Shown: positions 1 to 6,354 of the stretch, one piece after another
Position numbering within the stretch: position 1 is the stretch's first letter
Layout of the letters: each line of letters starts with the position of its first letter
Assembly: GCA_910577635.1 (NCBI GenBank)
Contig: CAJTNR010000023.1
Location: 23,258 to 34,122, forward strand
Source of the DNA: an uncultured Vampirovibrio sp.
GTDB lineage: Bacteria > Cyanobacteriota > Vampirovibrionia > Gastranaerophilales > Gastranaerophilaceae
Direction of reading: 5' to 3'
Length of the DNA stretch: 10,865 bases
Notes under the pieces: model-generated
What the model was told of the DNA's origin: nothing
Seen by the model: only the letters and a program-made list of their open reading frames with translations
Database searches by the model: none
Program-made: the position numbers and the translations under genes

Positions 1-70
1 GATGACAGGATTTGAACCTGCGGCCCCCTCGTCCCAAACGAGGTGCGCTACCAAGCTGCGCTACATCCCG
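1..70 (-). tRNA. tRNA-Pro (anticodon TGG), 3' end cut by window edge
   Basis: Read on the minus strand this begins CGGGATG (acceptor 5' arm, ending at 70), has a D arm with GCGC stems, an anticodon stem CCTCG/CGAGG closing the loop TTTGGGA with anticodon TGG (plus-strand bases 34-36), and a T loop TTCAAAT. The last acceptor bases fall outside the window, so the CCA status cannot be seen. It decodes proline codons by wobble. Its 5' terminal 11 bases and leader are duplicated about 129 bp further out (see the repeats). Confidence 0.95.
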
Positions 71-106
71 AAAAATCTAAATATTCTAAAATTTTCAATT
101 TTCAAT
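60..106. repeat. 47-bp direct repeat, copy 1 (tRNA-Pro 5' end plus leader)
   Basis: This is identical over 47 bases to 189-235. It covers the first 11 nt of tRNA-Pro and about 36 nt of AT-rich DNA upstream of that gene. On the minus strand the leader part contains a TAGAAT box that could be the tRNA promoter -10. Confidence 0.9.
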
Positions 107-113
107 CACACTC

Positions 114-200
114 TCGGGATTTGCGCACCCCCATCATTCTATAACCAAATTTTAATCAATTTATCTTAATTGATTAGATGGGTTCCCTGCTACATCCCGA
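114..200 (-). other. nested inverted-repeat segment, possible degenerate tRNA-Pro copy
   Basis: On the minus strand the segment starts TCGGGATGTAGC, like tRNA-Pro, and ends with the complementary ATCCCGA. Inside these 7-bp ends, GATGGG (177-182) pairs with CCCATC (130-135), and a 9-bp hairpin lies at 153-161/168-176 with a six-base loop. The body does not give a tRNA cloverleaf: no convincing anticodon arm or TTCRANY loop. It is best described as a tRNA-derived remnant or a small structured repeat; transcription is unproven. Confidence 0.5.
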
Positions 201-235
201 AAAATCTAAATATTCTAAAATTTTCAATTTTCAAT
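189..235. repeat. 47-bp direct repeat, copy 2
   Basis: This is a perfect copy of 60-106, offset by 129 bp, and it overlaps the 5' end of the degenerate tRNA-like segment. Perfect identity in non-coding AT-rich DNA suggests a recent duplication or gene conversion. Confidence 0.9.
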
Positions 236-312
236 TATAGAAACAAGAGTCTTCATAAATCGTAACAATAACAAAAAATTTTGTCAATAGATTTGACTAA
301 CAAAAATTTTAA

Positions 313-1341
313 ATGGATAATTTTCATATGAATAATTATAAAAATATTTTATTTATCAACTATGGCGGGATTGGCGATGAGATTCTTTTTTTGCCCGCAA
401 TTAAATCTGTAGTTGAACAGTATAAAGATGCAAAAATTACGCTGGCTCTTGAGCCAAGAGCTAAAAGCATCAGCTCTTTAGCTGGCTACATCGATGAAAT
501 TATAACAGTTGATATCAAAGAAAAAGGATTCAAAAAATACATTAATTTATTAAAATTTATCTTTGAAGCAAGAAAAAAAAGGTTTGATTGTGTAGTTTCC
601 AGCGGAAAAAATTTATTTATTGGTATAATTTTATCATTACTGGGAATTAAAGAAAGGGTTGGGTACAACTCTAAAACCGGTTTTCTCTTAACAAAAAAAA
701 TCCCCTTAATAGAAAACCAATATGCAGCAAGAATGTATCATGACTTAGTTAAACCAATTGTTGAAGTCGAATACAAAAATCCGCAGATTGAAATTATCGG
801 TGAATTTTACTTGGATAAAAGTTTAGAAAAAGAAGGTTTTATTTGTATTCATCCGGGTGTTTCGAAAATGTCTATTCAAAAAAACATATTCAAATGCCCC
901 AAAACCCCATTTTGGATTAATGTAGTTCAAGGATTACTTGAGAAAGAAAAAAAAGTAGTATTATTAGGAGCGAACGACGACGAGACTTTAATTAATGAAA
1001 TATTAAAAAACGAAAAAATCAAAAATAATTCAAACTTTTATAATTACTATAAAAAAACAAAAAGTTTGGCAGAAATGGCATTTGTTATGAAAAATGCGAG
1101 TTGTGTAATTTGTGCTGATAGTGCCCCCCTGCACATCGCAACTGCTCTTGGAGTAAAAACACTGGCAATTTTCGGACCTACAAATGAAAAAAAATTGACC
1201 CCTGACAATAGTTCAAATATAGAACTAATTACAGCGCAAATTGGCTGCAGACCCTGTTTATGGGATAAAAGGATCTGCAACTGCGAAGAATCAAAATGTT
1301 TAGATATTGACCCTGAGCTTATACTATCTAAAATTAATTGA
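313..1341 (+). CDS. glycosyltransferase family 9 (heptosyltransferase-like)
   Basis: This predicted cytoplasmic GT-B enzyme transfers a sugar from a nucleotide-activated donor to a lipopolysaccharide-type or other surface glycan acceptor. The N-terminal half opens with the family phosphate-binding turn (NYGGIGDEILFLPAI, residues 16-30). The second Rossmann half has HPG (180-182), VVLLGA (215-220), and the donor-site block ADSAPLHIATALG (268-280) followed by FGPT (287-290). A C-terminal cysteine cluster (C312, C315, C322, C324, C329) is the layout many GT9 proteins show. Length (342 aa) is normal. Neither ATG 313 nor the in-frame ATG 328 has a clear Shine-Dalgarno sequence; 328 would give a start more typical of the family. 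The real sugar donor cannot be read from the sequence. The gene lies 55 bp upstream of the SLH gene on the same strand, consistent with an envelope role. Confidence 0.88.
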   Translation: MDNFHMNNYKNILFINYGGIGDEILFLPAIKSVVEQYKDAKITLALEPRAKSISSLAGYIDEIITVDIKEKGFKKYINLLKFIFEARKKRFDCVVSSGKNLFIGIILSLLGIKERVGYNSKTGFLLTKKIPLIENQYAARMYHDLVKPIVEVEYKNPQIEIIGEFYLDKSLEKEGFICIHPGVSKMSIQKNIFKCPKTPFWINVVQGLLEKEKKVVLLGANDDETLINEILKNEKIKNNSNFYNYYKKTKSLAEMAFVMKNASCVICADSAPLHIATALGVKTLAIFGPTNEKKLTPDNSSNIELITAQIGCRPCLWDKRICNCEESKCLDIDPELILSKIN

Positions 1342-1396
1342 TTTTGGTTAAATGTTATTGTAGAATTAACTTAATATATGAAACAAGAGGTACTAA

Positions 1397-2671
1397 ATGA
1401 AAAAAATTCAAAAATTATTGATTAGTCTATTAGCTTTAATGCTTTTCAATTTTGCGAATGCCCTTGAAATTGTAGATGTTAAAAGTGATTATTGGGCAAG
1501 TCAAGAAATTGTTAATGCAATTCAGAATGGTTATATTTACGTTATTGATGGAAATAAATTCAAACCTGAACAAACAATAACAAGAAGTGAATTTGTTACA
1601 GCACTACTAAAAGTAATCAGACGACAAAATGACCCCATAACACAAACAAGTACTTTTAAAGATATTAGCAGCGCAACTCCCAATAAACAAAGCGTAGTCT
1701 TATCAGAACAAATAAGAATGGCATTTGGATATCCGGATAACACATTTAAACCCGAACTTGCAATAAATCATAACGAAACAATGAGCATGATTGCAAATAT
1801 CACTAAAGGCGATTATATTGCTTCTGATATTACCTCTTTTAACGATTATCAAAAAATCCCCATCTGGGCAAGACGTGCTTATATTAAAAATGTTGCAAAC
1901 GGACTCTATGTTAATCACCCGAATGTTAAAACCTTCAATCCAACAAGAGAACTAACCAGAGCTGAAGCAGCAGTAATTTTTAACAAAATTGCATCTAATA
2001 TTGATAAAATTAAAGACAACTATAGAGATTTATACAATAACTTAGCTGATGACGCACCAAAAAAATCTATTTTCATAGCTGAAAATAATTTAAATACCGT
2101 ACCTTTTGCACTAAGTACCAAAGTTGATATATACGACAACAAAAAAGTTGTTGAGAATGGAAATATTGTAATTGGTGTTGTATTGAGTGAAGTTGATGCA
2201 AGAAAAGACTTAGTAGGTCAAGAATACGTTTTCACAACACCTGAAGATGTTTATACAGCGCAAGGAACGTTTCTGCTGCCCAAAGGAACAGAATTCTATG
2301 CCCGTGTTGAAAAAATCGGCTATTCAGCTTGGAGATCAAAAGCAGAAAGATCTAATGTAGTATTCCACAAGTATTCGCTGCCGACTGGTGAAACTTATGA
2401 TATGGCAGGTGTTCCTTTTACCAAAGATGATAAAATCATATATGTAAACAGTATTAAAAAACCTAAACAAATTAAAAAACTATCTGAGTATAAAACTTCA
2501 AGAAAAGAATACTTGATTGAATGTGCACATCAAATGTCACCTCTGCTTGATTTTAATGCGAAAAACGGTAAAAAACTATACATACTTCTAACCGGTGATA
2601 TGGTATTACCTCAAAACGAAGAGTATTTGAATATAAGAACTAAAAAATCAATTCTTGAAGAACAAATATAA
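1397..2671 (+). CDS. exported SLH-domain envelope protein
   Basis: The protein has a classical signal peptide: MKK followed by a hydrophobic run and a likely cut after ANA (residue 22). Three S-layer-homology repeats follow at about 26-75, 87-137 and 145-200; each has the W/A...I.NG.. helix and a conserved TR.E or equivalent end (TRSEF at about 57, TRAEAA at about 188). SLH repeats bind peptidoglycan or its secondary polymer. In Cyanobacteria and relatives they tie outer-membrane proteins to the wall. Residues 210-424 form a second, beta-rich-looking domain that I do not recognise (VVLSEVDARKDLVGQ, LLPKGTEFYARVEKIG, LTGDMVLPQ). There is no long porin-like barrel, so this is probably a periplasmic anchor or scaffold rather than a pore. 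AGAGG six bases before ATG 1397 supports the start. A strong terminator follows. Confidence 0.85.
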   Translation: MKKIQKLLISLLALMLFNFANALEIVDVKSDYWASQEIVNAIQNGYIYVIDGNKFKPEQTITRSEFVTALLKVIRRQNDPITQTSTFKDISSATPNKQSVVLSEQIRMAFGYPDNTFKPELAINHNETMSMIANITKGDYIASDITSFNDYQKIPIWARRAYIKNVANGLYVNHPNVKTFNPTRELTRAEAAVIFNKIASNIDKIKDNYRDLYNNLADDAPKKSIFIAENNLNTVPFALSTKVDIYDNKKVVENGNIVIGVVLSEVDARKDLVGQEYVFTTPEDVYTAQGTFLLPKGTEFYARVEKIGYSAWRSKAERSNVVFHKYSLPTGETYDMAGVPFTKDDKIIYVNSIKKPKQIKKLSEYKTSRKEYLIECAHQMSPLLDFNAKNGKKLYILLTGDMVLPQNEEYLNIRTKKSILEEQI

Positions 2672-2682
2672 CTATAAAAAAT

Positions 2683-2708
2683 AAAACCCTCTTAAAAAAG
2701 AGGGTTTT
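2683..2708. terminator. bidirectional intrinsic terminator
   Basis: The stem CCCTCTT/AAGAGGG has a four-A loop (2694-2697), flanked by AAAA upstream and a run of T downstream. Because A and T tracts flank both sides, it can end the SLH gene on the plus strand and the convergent minus-strand gene at 2745-3398. Confidence 0.9.
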
Positions 2709-2744
2709 TTATTGATTAGGTTATGGTTCAGTTGGTTGTAATTT

Positions 2745-3398
2745 TTATAAGTTGTCATTCAATATTGCTTTTCCAATTACCTGTAAACCACCCCAGATAC
2801 CACCAGCTATTGCACCAGGAATTAGACCAATTCCAAACAATCCAAAAGCTCCGGCTGCAGCCCCTGTTGCAGCACCTGAAGCAACTCCGCCGAACAATTC
2901 TAACAATTGATCAGTAGCCCTTACTTTAATTCCAGTAGTTTTAGCTAAAGCTTCAGCATTAGAAAAAGAATCGAACATTAATCCAACAACTGGAATTCCT
3001 TGTAATAAACCTGTAACAACAGAACTGTGTTTATTTTCTGTCATCATATCACTAAATCTTAAACCGCTTTGAGATTTCATAGCAATTGCATCATCTACAA
3101 TTGAATCATAGCTAAGACCGTCTTCGGAGTATGAATAAGCACCAAATTGTTCTTGAGCTTCATTTAATAACTCCTGATAAATTTGCATAGCTTCAGGAAT
3201 TTTCCCTGTTTCAAGATACTTTTCCACATTTCTAATATCAGAAGAATGTGTCGCAGCAAAGTTCTGCGTAACTCTTTGAGTATTGTAAGTAGACATAACT
3301 GTCCCGGCACTTGAATTTCCACCAGTGCTAACTAAGCCCTCAGCTCTAGATCCGGTATAAACAGTTGTGTCAATGTTTCCTAATGAAAATACACCCAT
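2745..3398 (-). CDS. hypothetical protein with C-terminal glycine-zipper-like hydrophobic segment
   Basis: I do not recognise this 217-aa protein. Residues 1-45 are Ser/Thr/Gly-rich and look disordered. Residues 50-115 look helical and acidic (NVEKYLETGKIPEAMQIYQELLNEAQ resembles one TPR-like hairpin). Residues 125-145 are hydrophobic (LLQGIPVVGLMF). Residues 168-206 are dense in Gly/Ala with G-x3-G spacing (GGVASGAATGAAAGAFG, then GLIPGAIAGGIWGG), as in glycine-zipper segments that insert in membranes or oligomerise. No cleavable signal peptide is seen. It has its own transcription unit and shares the bidirectional terminator with the SLH gene. The start is supported only by a weak G-rich stretch (GTGGGGTTAGG) just before the ATG. 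A membrane-inserting small protein or secreted effector is possible, but that is speculation. Confidence 0.75.
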   Translation of the reverse strand: MGVFSLGNIDTTVYTGSRAEGLVSTGGNSSAGTVMSTYNTQRVTQNFAATHSSDIRNVEKYLETGKIPEAMQIYQELLNEAQEQFGAYSYSEDGLSYDSIVDDAIAMKSQSGLRFSDMMTENKHSSVVTGLLQGIPVVGLMFDSFSNAEALAKTTGIKVRATDQLLELFGGVASGAATGAAAGAFGLFGIGLIPGAIAGGIWGGLQVIGKAILNDNL

Positions 3399-3521
3399 AA
3401 CCTAACCCCACTATTAAATTGTAAACTAACCTACAATATAATAAAAACTTTTTGTATTAATTAATTGCCTTTTATCACAATTTTATTAATATTTCTTAAT
3501 AATTAAATTAATAAAATTCAC

Positions 3522-3550
3522 TTGAAATAAAAATGTTTTATTGTTACAAT
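3522..3550 (+). promoter_or_regulatory. sigma70-type promoter of tRNA-Met
   Basis: TTGAAA (3522-3527), a 17-base spacer, and TACAAT (3545-3550) place transcription start near 3557, about 15 bases before the tRNA. The spacing is optimal. Confidence 0.8.
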
Positions 3551-3571
3551 TATAAAGTCTAATCAAGCCAC

Positions 3572-3643
3572 GGGCCTGTGGCGCAGCGGTAGCGCAGAGG
3601 ACTCATAATCCTTTGGTCGTGGGTTCGAATCCCTCCGGGCCCA
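3572..3643 (+). tRNA. tRNA-Met (anticodon CAT), elongator type
   Basis: The acceptor stem GGGCCTG/CGGGCCC is fully paired (one U-G). The D arm has GCGC/GCGC, the anticodon stem GAGGA/TCCTT closes the loop CTCATAA (anticodon CAT), and the T loop is TTCGAAT with one T-T mismatch in the T stem. The discriminator is A and no CCA is encoded. The variable region TGGTC and the CTCATAA loop fit elongator tRNA-Met; a lysidine-modified tRNA-Ile(CAT) cannot be fully excluded from sequence alone. The acceptor stem starts with a paired G1-C72, which argues against an initiator tRNA. Confidence 0.93.
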
Positions 3644-3651
3644 AATTTAAT

Positions 3652-3679
3652 AAAAAAAGAGTCTTTTGACTCTTTTTTT
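3652..3679 (+). terminator. intrinsic terminator after tRNA-Met
   Basis: GAGTC/GACTC with a TTTT loop (3664-3667) is extended by seven A-T pairs, so the stem is 12 bp and ends in seven T. It sits nine bases after the tRNA. Confidence 0.9.
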
Positions 3680-3724
3680 ATTGATTGATTTAGCAATAAC
3701 TGATTTAAAAAATTAAGTTGAAAA

Positions 3725-3729
3725 ATTTC
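3725..3729. repeat. target-site duplication ATTTC, left copy
   Basis: ATTTC directly abuts the TGTAA terminus of the transposon and is repeated at 7767-7771. Five bases is the duplication length made by Mu-family transposases. Confidence 0.85.
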
Positions 3730-3755
3730 TGTAACGAACTGAGTAAACTGACTGG

Positions 3756-3782
3756 GGCAGATGGTGCGATTATTTCGGGCAA
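3756..3782 (+). repeat. transposase-site-like repeat L1
   Basis: This is a copy of the consensus (G)TCAGATGGTNTGATTATTTTGGGCAA, 26 bases inside the left terminus. Its 16-base core (3761-3776) is an inverted match (14 of 16) to 3812-3827 in L2. The DNA outside it (3733-3755) may hold a very degenerate further site. Confidence 0.75.
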
Positions 3783-3807
3783 TCGGCTTTGTGAGCGAGT
3801 TTCGTGG

Positions 3808-3833
3808 GTAGGAAATAATCAAACCATGTGAAC
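3808..3833 (-). repeat. transposase-site-like repeat L2 (inverted)
   Basis: On the minus strand it reads GTTCACATGGTTTGATTATTTCC, matching the other sites except that the GGGCA tail is lost. It is the only left-end copy in the opposite direction. Confidence 0.65.
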
Positions 3834-3866
3834 TGAAATTACTCACTTTACTCTTTTTCTACTCAG

Positions 3867-3893
3867 TGCAGATGGTATGATTATTTTGGGCAA
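3867..3893 (+). repeat. transposase-site-like repeat L3
   Basis: This differs from L1 (3756-3782) at only four of 27 positions. Confidence 0.75.
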
Positions 3894-3941
3894 ACCTTAT
3901 TTTTTGAATAATAGCCTAATCTTTCGGCTTTTTTTGCTTGG

Positions 3942-3968
3942 GTCAAATGGTTTGATTATTTTGGGCAA
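3942..3968 (+). repeat. transposase-site-like repeat L4
   Basis: This copy has the same TGATTATTTTGGGCAA end as L3 and GTCAAATGGT at the front. GTGAGTAATTT follows (3969-3979) and is the inverted match of AAATTACTCAC at 3836-3846 next to L2. The rest of 3969-4104 holds no gene or further repeat that I can see. Confidence 0.75.
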
Positions 3969-4104
3969 GTGAGTAATTTGAGTAATTTGAAATTTTAATC
4001 TGAAAATTAACATCAATTTTAAGAAAAAGTAACAGAGAATTTAAGAAAAGTTCCCCTTTATTAATTGATACGAAACCGACACAATGCTCGGAAGTGGTGT
4101 TCCA

Positions 4105-4126
4105 ATTACCTGTCTTCAGAGGTAAT
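4105..4126 (+). promoter_or_regulatory. hairpin over the transposase ribosome-binding region
   Basis: ATTACCT (4105-4111) pairs with AGGTAAT (4120-4126) around an eight-base loop. The downstream arm contains the only Shine-Dalgarno-like sequence (AGAGGT, 4118-4123) before ATG 4138. It could hide the ribosome site or be a DNA operator that keeps transposase expression low; the sequence alone cannot tell. Confidence 0.4.
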
Positions 4127-4137
4127 GTGTTCGTACC

Positions 4138-4911
4138 ATGAAAAACGAATATATAAACATTAAAGAAGTCGCACAGGCAAAGGGTTTGAAAAGTACCCGT
4201 TCAATTCGAATGGAACTCAATAAACCTGAAAGCAAATATATTTCAAGAGAGGTTAAAGTCAATGGCGGCATATCTTATGAAATATTGTTCTCAAGTTTAG
4301 AGCCTGAATTACAACAAAAACTTCGTGAGAATGAAACAAAATCAACGGCACTTGTACCGCTAAATTATCAACCGCCGGTTGTAACAGACAAAGCGAGACA
4401 AACCGCTAATCATAGAATAAATATTGTAAAAGCTGCTCTTAAGTATCGAAAAAAATATCCGACTCAAAATCAGGCAGACCATGAGTTTTTGGAGTTATAT
4501 AATACAGGATTATATTTACCAAAAGCTTACGAGTTTATCCACTCCGTTTTTGCTAAACATTACAACGCAAGAGCCAAAGTCATTGAGAGATTTTTCTTAG
4601 AATTTCAAGAAGAGTTTGAAAAAATGATGCCAAGCTACATCGGGACTTCAATTGAAAATCGCCCGGCTTGGATGAACAGAAACGAAAAACTCCACCTTCA
4701 AATTCATCAAAAACAAACAGGTGTAAAGATTCCAACGGTACAGGAAGTAATTAAATATATTGATTGTTGGCTTGAATTTCACAATAAAAAACCTTGTCCT
4801 AATAATCGTTCAAAAAGTATTCAAGAAATGTTAGATACACATCACCACTTGCAAAAGGTTTATTTAGCAAATGGAACTGGACATTTGCAGATGAGGCAAA
4901 AATTTTTGTAA
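4138..4911 (+). pseudogene. Mu-type transposase, catalytic core deleted and 3' end frameshifted
   Basis: Residues 1-65 match the Mu transposase N-terminal winged-helix end-binding domain (INIKEVAQAKGLKSTRSIR, then SLEPELQQKLRE). Residues 85-133 are the next helical region. At about residue 134 (near nt 4540) the protein jumps to the end of the DDE core: NARAKVIERFF (143-153) holds the family's third acidic residue, E150. The C-terminal part follows (MPSYIGTSIENRPAWMNRNEK, VQEVIKYIDCWLEFHNKKPCPN, SIQEMLDT to residue 234). The two catalytic aspartates and roughly 200 or more residues between are missing, judged against the usual 600-700 aa of the family. After codon 234 (about nt 4839) the reading frame carries unrelated residues to the stop at 4911. 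The product could still bind ends but not cut DNA. No upstream start exists, since a stop lies at 4123-4125. Confidence 0.8.
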
Positions 4912-5585
4912 ATAAAGATATTGAGCCAATGCAAGTTGGGTTTTATGAAATAGACATTTCTTCCAATGAGGGATATTTACAGACAAAATATATTGTTATC
5001 GGTCAAAAAACATCCGGCGAAATTATACCGGAGGAAAAATGCAGAGATTTATTGGATTTACCTGTTGTTGAAATTGAGAATATTGATAGAAAAGAAGCCT
5101 TTGGCGGCTATACAGGGTTTATGGGAGCTGGGAATTTAGATTTTAAAATTGATACAACAAAAATTATTGAAGAATATATTTTAAGCAAGCAAGGTTCTTA
5201 TGCTTACGAGGCAGAAAAATTAAAAATGCTTGCAGGTCGAAAAAAGGCAAATCTTGAACTTCATTTGAAAGACCTTAAAACAGAAATCAGCGAACTAAAA
5301 CAGAAACTAAATAATAAAAAATCCGACAGGCTTGAAGAACTGCAAATCACAAAACAGTTGAAAGTTTTAGAAAACGACTTGCGTAAACAAGAAAATGATT
5401 TATTCTTTGATATGGCACAAGTTGATATTGATACAGAAAACGAAATTAAACAACTAACCGAAAAAAGCCGTTTCCGTATTGGACAAAATTTATTTTTTAA
5501 ATTATATTTTGAGCCCAAAATAGAACAACAGGAATTTCAAGAAGAAACTCCTGCCGATCCTTTAGATAGGTATAGAATTAGATAA
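4840..5585 (+). pseudogene. C-terminal fragment resembling a SNF2-type helicase of restriction/defence loci
   Basis: This frame is open through the transposase junction; the first ATG is at 4929 and has no convincing ribosome site, so it is probably a 5'-truncated gene. The order of parts fits the tail of SNF2/DEAD helicases found beside restriction or defence genes. A small beta-rich part (FADEAKIFVNKDIEPMQVGF), IVIGQKTSGEIIPEEKCRDLLDLPV (compare the 'DGEVL..E.CR.LL.LP' pattern), and a long charged coiled coil (about 5220-5470) of LKDLKTEISELKQKL type come first. FFDMAQVDIDTENEIKQL and FKLYFEP then follow. No helicase motor motifs (Walker A, DExx) are left. The family assignment rests on recalled pattern only. 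It is joined to the transposase remnant in a different frame, marking a deletion scar. Expression as a 218-aa protein from 4929 is possible but doubtful. Confidence 0.5.
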
Positions 5586-5588
5586 ATT

Positions 5589-6245
5589 CTATACAAAGTT
5601 TTTGCCAACATTATAAGCATTCTCTAAATCTTTTGGAAAGACTTCCTCGTGTTGTCTTATTTTGTCGTTAATATCCCATCTCTCATCGTCATATTTTGAA
5701 TAATCGTAGTATTGGTATGTATTGAACGCACAAATTCTTTGCGGTTTTTCATAAAGATGTGTAATCCAATTTTCAAAGAAACCAACTGGTCCAAGATTGT
5801 GTTTGCCAATATATGAACCTAAAAATAATTTCTCATCAACATTCATTGTATAAATAACTGCGGTTTTTAATTTTTTAGGCGGTATCGGGGTATATTGTTT
5901 ATCAAATCTTACAAAAGGGTAAACCAATCTTTCTATAAACATTTTCATAACCCCGGGGACATCTCCAAAATAAATTGGAGTGGCAAGGCAAATTCCGTCA
6001 GCGAGCGAAATTCTGTTTAATATTTCCTTTAATTCATCAGGGTATGAGCAGAAACCGTAATTTTTGCCATTTTTTAATTTACACGCAGAACAAGCCCTGC
6101 AACCTTTAAAGTCAATATCATAAAGGTTTATTATTTCAGCATATCCTCCGGCATCGATTACTCCTTTAGCAAAACTTTCGCACATTTTAGAAGTGTTCCA
6201 ATTCTTACGCGGTGAGCCGTTTATAATATATATTTGTTTTGTCAT
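5589..6245 (-). CDS. NADPH-dependent FMN reductase / flavodoxin-fold protein with cysteine motif
   Basis: This is a predicted cytoplasmic flavoprotein that moves electrons from NAD(P)H or another donor through FMN to quinones, nitro compounds or other acceptors. The flavodoxin fold starts IYIINGSPRKNWNTSK (residues 5-20), the FMN phosphate loop. TPIYFGDVPGVMKMFIERL (89-107) is the family's second flavin-contact block. C49-x2-C52-x2-C55-x10-C66 resembles the compact cysteine motif of iron-sulfur flavoproteins, so it may carry a cluster. Length (218 aa) is normal. AAAGGA eight bases before the ATG supports the start. It is transcribed divergently from an HxlR regulator with a palindrome between, a common layout in which the regulator senses electrophile or thiol stress and derepresses the reductase. 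The physiological substrate is unknown. Confidence 0.85.
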   Translation of the reverse strand: MTKQIYIINGSPRKNWNTSKMCESFAKGVIDAGGYAEIINLYDIDFKGCRACSACKLKNGKNYGFCSYPDELKEILNRISLADGICLATPIYFGDVPGVMKMFIERLVYPFVRFDKQYTPIPPKKLKTAVIYTMNVDEKLFLGSYIGKHNLGPVGFFENWITHLYEKPQRICAFNTYQYYDYSKYDDERWDINDKIRQHEEVFPKDLENAYNVGKNFV

Positions 6246-6273
6246 AAATTTAATCCTTTCTCTTTATTTTTTA

Positions 6274-6301
6274 ATTTTATTCAATATTATATTTATTACA
6301 A
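6274..6301 (-). promoter_or_regulatory. candidate promoter of the flavoprotein gene
   Basis: On the minus strand TTGTAA (6301-6296), a 16-base spacer, and TAAAAT (6279-6274) form a candidate promoter. The -35 lies in one arm of the operator palindrome, so binding there would block it. Confidence 0.4.
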
Positions 6302-6321
6302 GTATTTACTTTTTTGTAATA
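6294..6321. promoter_or_regulatory. palindromic operator candidate for the HxlR regulator
   Basis: TATTACAA (6294-6301) and TTGTAATA (6314-6321) are an 8-bp perfect inverted repeat with 12 bases between. A smaller palindrome AGTATTTACT (6301-6310) overlaps the spacer and resembles the TACT/AGTA-type half-sites reported for the YodB/HxlR group. Its place between two divergent genes, over both candidate -35 boxes, fits a shared repressor site. Confidence 0.6.
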
Positions 6322-6325
6322 TACT
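6296..6325 (+). promoter_or_regulatory. candidate promoter of the HxlR gene
   Basis: TTACAA (6296-6301), an 18-base spacer, and TATACT (6320-6325) form a candidate promoter overlapping the operator palindrome, which implies autoregulation. Confidence 0.45.
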
Positions 6326-6354
6326 ATATAAAAAGATAGAATTAAGGAAAAACA

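Noticed and set aside
60..235. Direct repeats as attachment sites of an integrated element
   Set aside because: They are only 129 bp apart with no integrase between them, and tRNA attachment sites normally use the 3' end, not the 5' end.
1047..1280. Minus-strand frame inside the GT9 gene
   Set aside because: It is antisense to the conserved donor-site block of a well-supported gene.
2723..2917. A plus-strand 64-codon frame
   Set aside because: It lies antisense to the 3' part of the gene at 2745-3398 and has no ribosome site; it is a shadow of Gly/Ala-rich coding DNA.
3559..3846. A minus-strand reading frame of 95 codons
   Set aside because: It runs across the tRNA-Met, its terminator and the transposon left end, so it crosses an insertion junction and cannot be an ancestral gene.
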